DNA of 15,614 nucleotides from CAZLHO01 sp964559455 (GTDB taxonomy: Bacteria; Krumholzibacteriota; Krumholzibacteriia; LZORAL124-64-63), in assembly GCA_964559455.1 (NCBI GenBank), contig CAZLHO010000062.1, forward strand, positions 1 to 15,614. Direction: 5' to 3'. Positions 12,794-15,614 of this stretch are shown piece after piece. A program made the position numbers and the translations under genes. Position 1 is the first letter of the stretch. Every line of letters starts with the position of its first letter. The notes under the pieces are model-generated. The model worked only from the letters and a program-made list of their open reading frames with translations. It had not been told where the DNA came from and did no database searches.

Positions 12794-13264
12794 ATGTCGA
12801 GGCGGAGAAGACCGGAGCGGAGAGCGCTCACCCCCGATGCTCGGTACGGCGACGTGACCGTGGCCAAGTTCATCAACTACTGCATGCTCGGCGGGAAGAA
12901 GAGCCTCTCGCAGCGGATGTTCTACCAGGCCCTCGACATCGTCACCGAGAAGACCAGTCAGGACGGCGTGGACGTCTTCCGCACCGCCCTGAACAACGTC
13001 CGGCCCAGCCTCGAGGTCAAGTCCCGCCGTATCGGCGGCGCGACCTACCAGGTGCCGGTCGAGGTGCGTCCCGAGCGGCGCACGATGCTGGCCATGCGGT
13101 GGATCATCGGATTCGCCCGCTCGCGGCCGGAGCATACGTTCGCGGAGAGACTCGCTGCCGAGCTGATCATGGCGAGCAAGAACGAAGGACCGTCTATCAA
13201 GAAGCGCGAAGACACTCACCGGATGGCAGACGCGAACAAGGCTTTCGCCCACTGCCGTTGGTAA
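12794..13264 (+). CDS. rpsG: 30S ribosomal protein S7
   Basis: This 156-residue S7 has the usual length. It nucleates assembly of the 30S head and lies near the mRNA exit and E site. The basic N-terminus MSRRRRPERR is followed by FINYCMLGGKKSLSQRMFYQ, then the signature NNVRPSLEVKSRRIGGATYQ and VPVEVRPERR, and the C-terminal KKREDTHRMADANKAF. The start is ATG 12794 with GAGGAG (12783-12788) 5 bases upstream. A perfect hairpin touches that site. Downstream, fusA is separated by an unusually long 177-base gap. Confidence 0.97.
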   Translation: MSRRRRPERRALTPDARYGDVTVAKFINYCMLGGKKSLSQRMFYQALDIVTEKTSQDGVDVFRTALNNVRPSLEVKSRRIGGATYQVPVEVRPERRTMLAMRWIIGFARSRPEHTFAERLAAELIMASKNEGPSIKKREDTHRMADANKAFAHCRW

Positions 13265-13332
13265 TGGTCCCTCTCGTTTGACTGCCAGCGCTTAGTAGCA
13301 AATGACGGAGCGGAAATTCGAATAGCCCACTG

Positions 13333-13349
13333 TCCCGCGAGACGCGGGA
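13333..13349 (+). other. perfect hairpin in the 177-base rpsG-fusA gap
   Basis: TCCCGCG (13333-13339) pairs with CGCGGGA (13343-13349) around AGA. No T run follows. The rest of the 13265-13441 gap is less GC-rich than its neighbours near 13277-13325. It contains an isolated TTGACT (13278-13283) without a good -10 at normal spacing, and no ORF of interest. The gap may hold a weak fusA promoter or leader; I cannot demonstrate one. Confidence 0.45.
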
Positions 13350-13441
13350 GTAGAGGCAGGCACGACGAGCAGGTCCGTTGCGGAACACTGCGCGCGTCGT
13401 CGCGCTGCGGGAGCGGGCGAGAGGGTCCGGGAGAGAAGGTC

Positions 13442-15532
13442 GTGCAAGAGGTCAAGCTGGAGCGGTTCCGTAACATCGGGATCATGGCGCATATCGACGC
13501 CGGCAAGACCACCACGACGGAGCGGATCCTCTACTACACCGGCCGCATCCACACGGTGGGGGAAGTTCACGAGGGCGCAGCCCAGATGGACTTCATGGAT
13601 CAGGAGAAGGAACGCGGCATCACGATCACGGCCGCGGCGACGACCTGCTTCTGGCGGGATCATCGCATCAATATCATCGACACCCCGGGCCACGTGGACT
13701 TCACGATCGAAGTGGAGCGCAGCCTGAGGGTCCTCGACGGGGCGGTGGCCGTATTCTGCGCCGTCGGGGGGGTCGAGCCGCAGTCGGAGACGGTCTGGCG
13801 ACAGGCCGACCGGTACCGGGTGCCGCGCATCGCCTTCGTCAACAAGATGGACCGCATCGGTGCGGACTTCGGGCGGGCGACGGCGATGATCAGGGAGCGG
13901 CTGGGGGCCAACCCCGTACCGCTTCAGCTCCCCTTGGGGAGCGGCGAGGATTTCCGCGGGGTCGTCGACCTGTTGACGATGACGGCGCGGATCCCGCACG
14001 GGGAGGACCTCGGCGCGACCTTCGAGGACGTCGAGATCCCGCCGGAGCTGCGGGAGGGGGCGGACGCGGCGCGACAGGCGCTGCTCGAGTCCCTGGCGGA
14101 GGTCGACGAGGAGATCGCCGATCTCTACCTGGCCGAGGAGGAGCCCAGCCTCGACCAGCTGACCGCGGGTCTGCGGCGGGCGACGCTGGCGGTGAAGCTG
14201 GTGCCGGTCCTCTGCGGGTCGTCCTTCAAGAACAACGGCGTGCAGCGCCTGATCGACGCGATAGTCGACTACCTGCCCAGCCCGTTGGATATGCCGCCGG
14301 TGACCGGATGGCGACCGAAGGACGGGGAGAGCGAGACGCGGGCGGTGAGCGACGAGGAGCCCTTCAGCGCCATCGCCTTCAAGATAGTGACCGACCCCTA
14401 CGTGGGGCGCCTGGCCTTCGCCAGGGTCTACAGCGGGGTCCTGAAGGCGGGCAGCCAGGTGCTGAACGCCAATACGGGCCGCAAGGAGCGGATCAATCGC
14501 ATCCTCCAGATCCACGCCAACAAGCGCGAGGAGCGGGGGGAGGCCGGGACCGGCGACATCGTGGCCGTCGTCGGTTTCAAGCAGATCCGCACGGGCGACA
14601 CGCTTTGCGCCCTGAACCGGCCGATCCTGCTCGAGGAGATGAAGTTCCCCGAGCCGGTCATCTTCGTGGCGATCGAGCCGCGGACGAAGGCCGACCAGGA
14701 CAAGCTGGCCGCCGCGCTGGCGGGACTCAGCGACGAGGATCCGACATTCCACGTCAACGAGGACCCGGACACGGGGCAGATGATCATCTCGGGAATGGGC
14801 GAACTGCACCTCGAGATCATCTGCGACCGGCTGCGGCGGGAGTTCGGGGTCCAGGCCAATGTCGGCCAGCCCCAGGTGGCGTACCGCGAGAGCCTGGGCG
14901 GCCGGGCCGAAGCGGATTACCGGCTGGAGCATTCGGCGGGAGGCAAGCCCCAGTTCGCCCACGTCAGGCTGGCTGTCCGGCCCGGGGAGCTGGGATCGGG
15001 AATCGCCTTCGCGAACGAGGTCGATCCCGAGACGCTGCCGAAGCAGTTCGCCGACGCGGTCGAGGACAGTTGCCGCCAGGCCTGCGGCGCCGGGATCCTG
15101 GCCGGATATCCGCTGGTCGATCTGGCGATCCGGCTGATCGGGGGCTCCTTCGACCCGGAGCTCTCGACCGAGGCGGCCTTCAGGGCCGCGGGCGCGGAGG
15201 GGCTGCGCAAGGCCGCCGCCGCGGCGGGCCCGGTTCTCCTGGAGCCGGTGATGAAGGTGGAGGTCGTGGTGCCCGCCGAATACGTGGGCGACGTCACGGG
15301 CCACCTGAACACCAAGCGGGGCAGGATCGCCTCGATGGCTCCCCGCGGGGACGTGCAGGTCGTGCAGGCCGAGGTCCCGCTGAGCGCGATGTTCGGCTAC
15401 GCGACGCAGGTGAGATCGCTGACCCAGGGTCGAGCCAGTTATACGATGCAGTTCTCCCGCTACGAGCGGGTGCCGGAGAAGAAAGCAAAAGAGATCGCCC
15501 AGAGATTCCTGGGGATCTGGACCAGGTCCTGA
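13442..15532 (+). CDS. fusA: elongation factor G, with divergent domain IV
   Basis: This 696-residue translation GTPase is of full EF-G length. The G domain (about 1-280) has AHIDAGKTT (16-24), RGITIT, DTPGHVDFT and NKMD. Domain II begins near 307 (PFSAIAFKIVTDPYVG), domain III near 400 (IFVAIEPRTKAD, with GMGELHLEI), domain IV near 476, and domain V near 600 (LLEPVMKVEV). Domain IV is unusual at both tips. GGRGQYGHV of E. coli is here GGKPQFAHV (500-508). GSYHDVDSSE is here GSFDPELSTE, so the translocation-critical His583 is Asp571. Codon use favours GGG, GCG and CGG, where rpoB and rpoC favour GGC, GCC and CGC. The start is GTG 13442 with GGGAG (13429-13433). It could be a translocase, or a specialised (recycling-type) EF-G paralogue; the nearest subfamily cannot be settled by eye. 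Confidence 0.93.
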   Translation: MQEVKLERFRNIGIMAHIDAGKTTTTERILYYTGRIHTVGEVHEGAAQMDFMDQEKERGITITAAATTCFWRDHRINIIDTPGHVDFTIEVERSLRVLDGAVAVFCAVGGVEPQSETVWRQADRYRVPRIAFVNKMDRIGADFGRATAMIRERLGANPVPLQLPLGSGEDFRGVVDLLTMTARIPHGEDLGATFEDVEIPPELREGADAARQALLESLAEVDEEIADLYLAEEEPSLDQLTAGLRRATLAVKLVPVLCGSSFKNNGVQRLIDAIVDYLPSPLDMPPVTGWRPKDGESETRAVSDEEPFSAIAFKIVTDPYVGRLAFARVYSGVLKAGSQVLNANTGRKERINRILQIHANKREERGEAGTGDIVAVVGFKQIRTGDTLCALNRPILLEEMKFPEPVIFVAIEPRTKADQDKLAAALAGLSDEDPTFHVNEDPDTGQMIISGMGELHLEIICDRLRREFGVQANVGQPQVAYRESLGGRAEADYRLEHSAGGKPQFAHVRLAVRPGELGSGIAFANEVDPETLPKQFADAVEDSCRQACGAGILAGYPLVDLAIRLIGGSFDPELSTEAAFRAAGAEGLRKAAAAAGPVLLEPVMKVEVVVPAEYVGDVTGHLNTKRGRIASMAPRGDVQVVQAEVPLSAMFGYATQVRSLTQGRASYTMQFSRYERVPEKKAKEIAQRFLGIWTRS

Positions 15533-15542
15533 TCGACGTCAG

Positions 15543-15550
15543 TAAGGAGG
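15543..15550 (+). promoter_or_regulatory. near-perfect Shine-Dalgarno of the second tuf
   Basis: TAAGGAGG, followed by T, is the full complement of the 16S rRNA 3' tail and lies 9 bases before ATG 15560. It is the strongest ribosome binding site in the window, as expected for EF-Tu, and it settles the start codon. It also contrasts with the weaker GGGAG site of fusA just upstream. Confidence 0.85.
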
Positions 15551-15559
15551 TCGCCAGAC

Positions 15560-15614
15560 ATGGCTCGCGAGAAGTTTGAGCGCACGAAGGAACACGTCAA
15601 CGTCGGAACGATCG
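15560..15614 (+). CDS. tuf: elongation factor Tu, N-terminal end (partial, second copy)
   Basis: The first 18 codons read MAREKFERTKEHVNVGTI, the standard EF-Tu N-terminus leading into the G1 motif. The window ends there. The gene starts 27 bases after the fusA stop, the classic str-operon position. Together with the copy ending at 59, it makes a directly repeated pair flanking about 15.5 kb. The two copies cannot be compared because only opposite ends are visible. Confidence 0.96.
   Translation, partial: MAREKFERTKEHVNVGTI

Noticed and set aside
13278..13306. Possible promoter before fusA (TTGACT)
   Set aside because: The -35-like hexamer is good, but the sequence 17 bases downstream (AATGAC) is a poor -10, and no alternative at 16-18 bases is better. 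Not strong enough to list as a promoter.

Overview
This window is a contiguous, all plus-strand stretch of the bacterial transcription/translation core: 3' end of tuf, rpmG, tRNA-Trp(CCA), secE, nusG, rplK, rplA, rplJ, rplL, rpoB, rpoC, rpsL, rpsG, fusA and the 5' end of a second tuf. No mobile element, CRISPR array, phage gene or defence gene was seen, and the only foreign-looking signal is a mild one in fusA.

Organism. The DNA is strongly GC-rich, with third codon positions dominated by G/C, and nearly every gene has a GGAG/GAGG-type ribosome binding site. RpoB carries an insertion before its catalytic lysines, and RpoC carries a large insertion downstream of its trigger loop. Both sit where the Escherichia coli enzyme has them, and Gram-positive-type enzymes lack them, so this is a Gram-negative-type bacterium. 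The order tuf-rpmG-trnW-secE-nusG, followed by rplKAJL-rpoBC-rpsLG-fusA-tuf, fits the former Deltaproteobacteria or a high-GC FCB-type candidate phylum. That placement is inference and cannot be settled here.

Layout. Bases 1-556 hold the tuf end, zinc-ribbon L33, tRNA-Trp and the single-span translocon subunit SecE. A structured gap of about 170 bases leads to NusG, which has a long acidic Ala/Pro/Glu-rich N-terminal extension. A structured leader precedes L11 and L1, then L10 and L7/L12. Two strong consecutive hairpins separate rplL from rpoB, a position used for attenuation or mRNA processing in E. coli. rpoB and rpoC follow with a 29-base gap. After rpoC come a UUCG-capped hairpin, a near-consensus sigma-70 promoter (TTGACA-N17-TATTCT), and a hairpin ending in TTTTT with a possible competing fold, all before rpsL. 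The rpsL-rpsG gap contains a perfect hairpin touching the rpsG Shine-Dalgarno sequence. rpsG and fusA are separated by 177 bases.

How the genes work together. The ribosomal proteins build the L1 stalk, the L11/L10/L12 GTPase-binding stalk, and the S12/S7 decoding and mRNA-exit parts of the small subunit. EF-G and EF-Tu act on that stalk. RNA polymerase beta/beta' and NusG make the mRNA, and SecE exports products. Such clusters are controlled mainly through leaders and intercistronic structures, which is where most of the unexplained structure lies.

Most interesting protein signal. The EF-G in the str position has diverged at both tips of domain IV. The position of E. coli His583 is Asp571, and the GGRGQYGHV element is changed to GGKPQFAHV. 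It also differs from its neighbours in codon use and has a long leader. No wholly new system was found; the window is otherwise ordinary housekeeping DNA.
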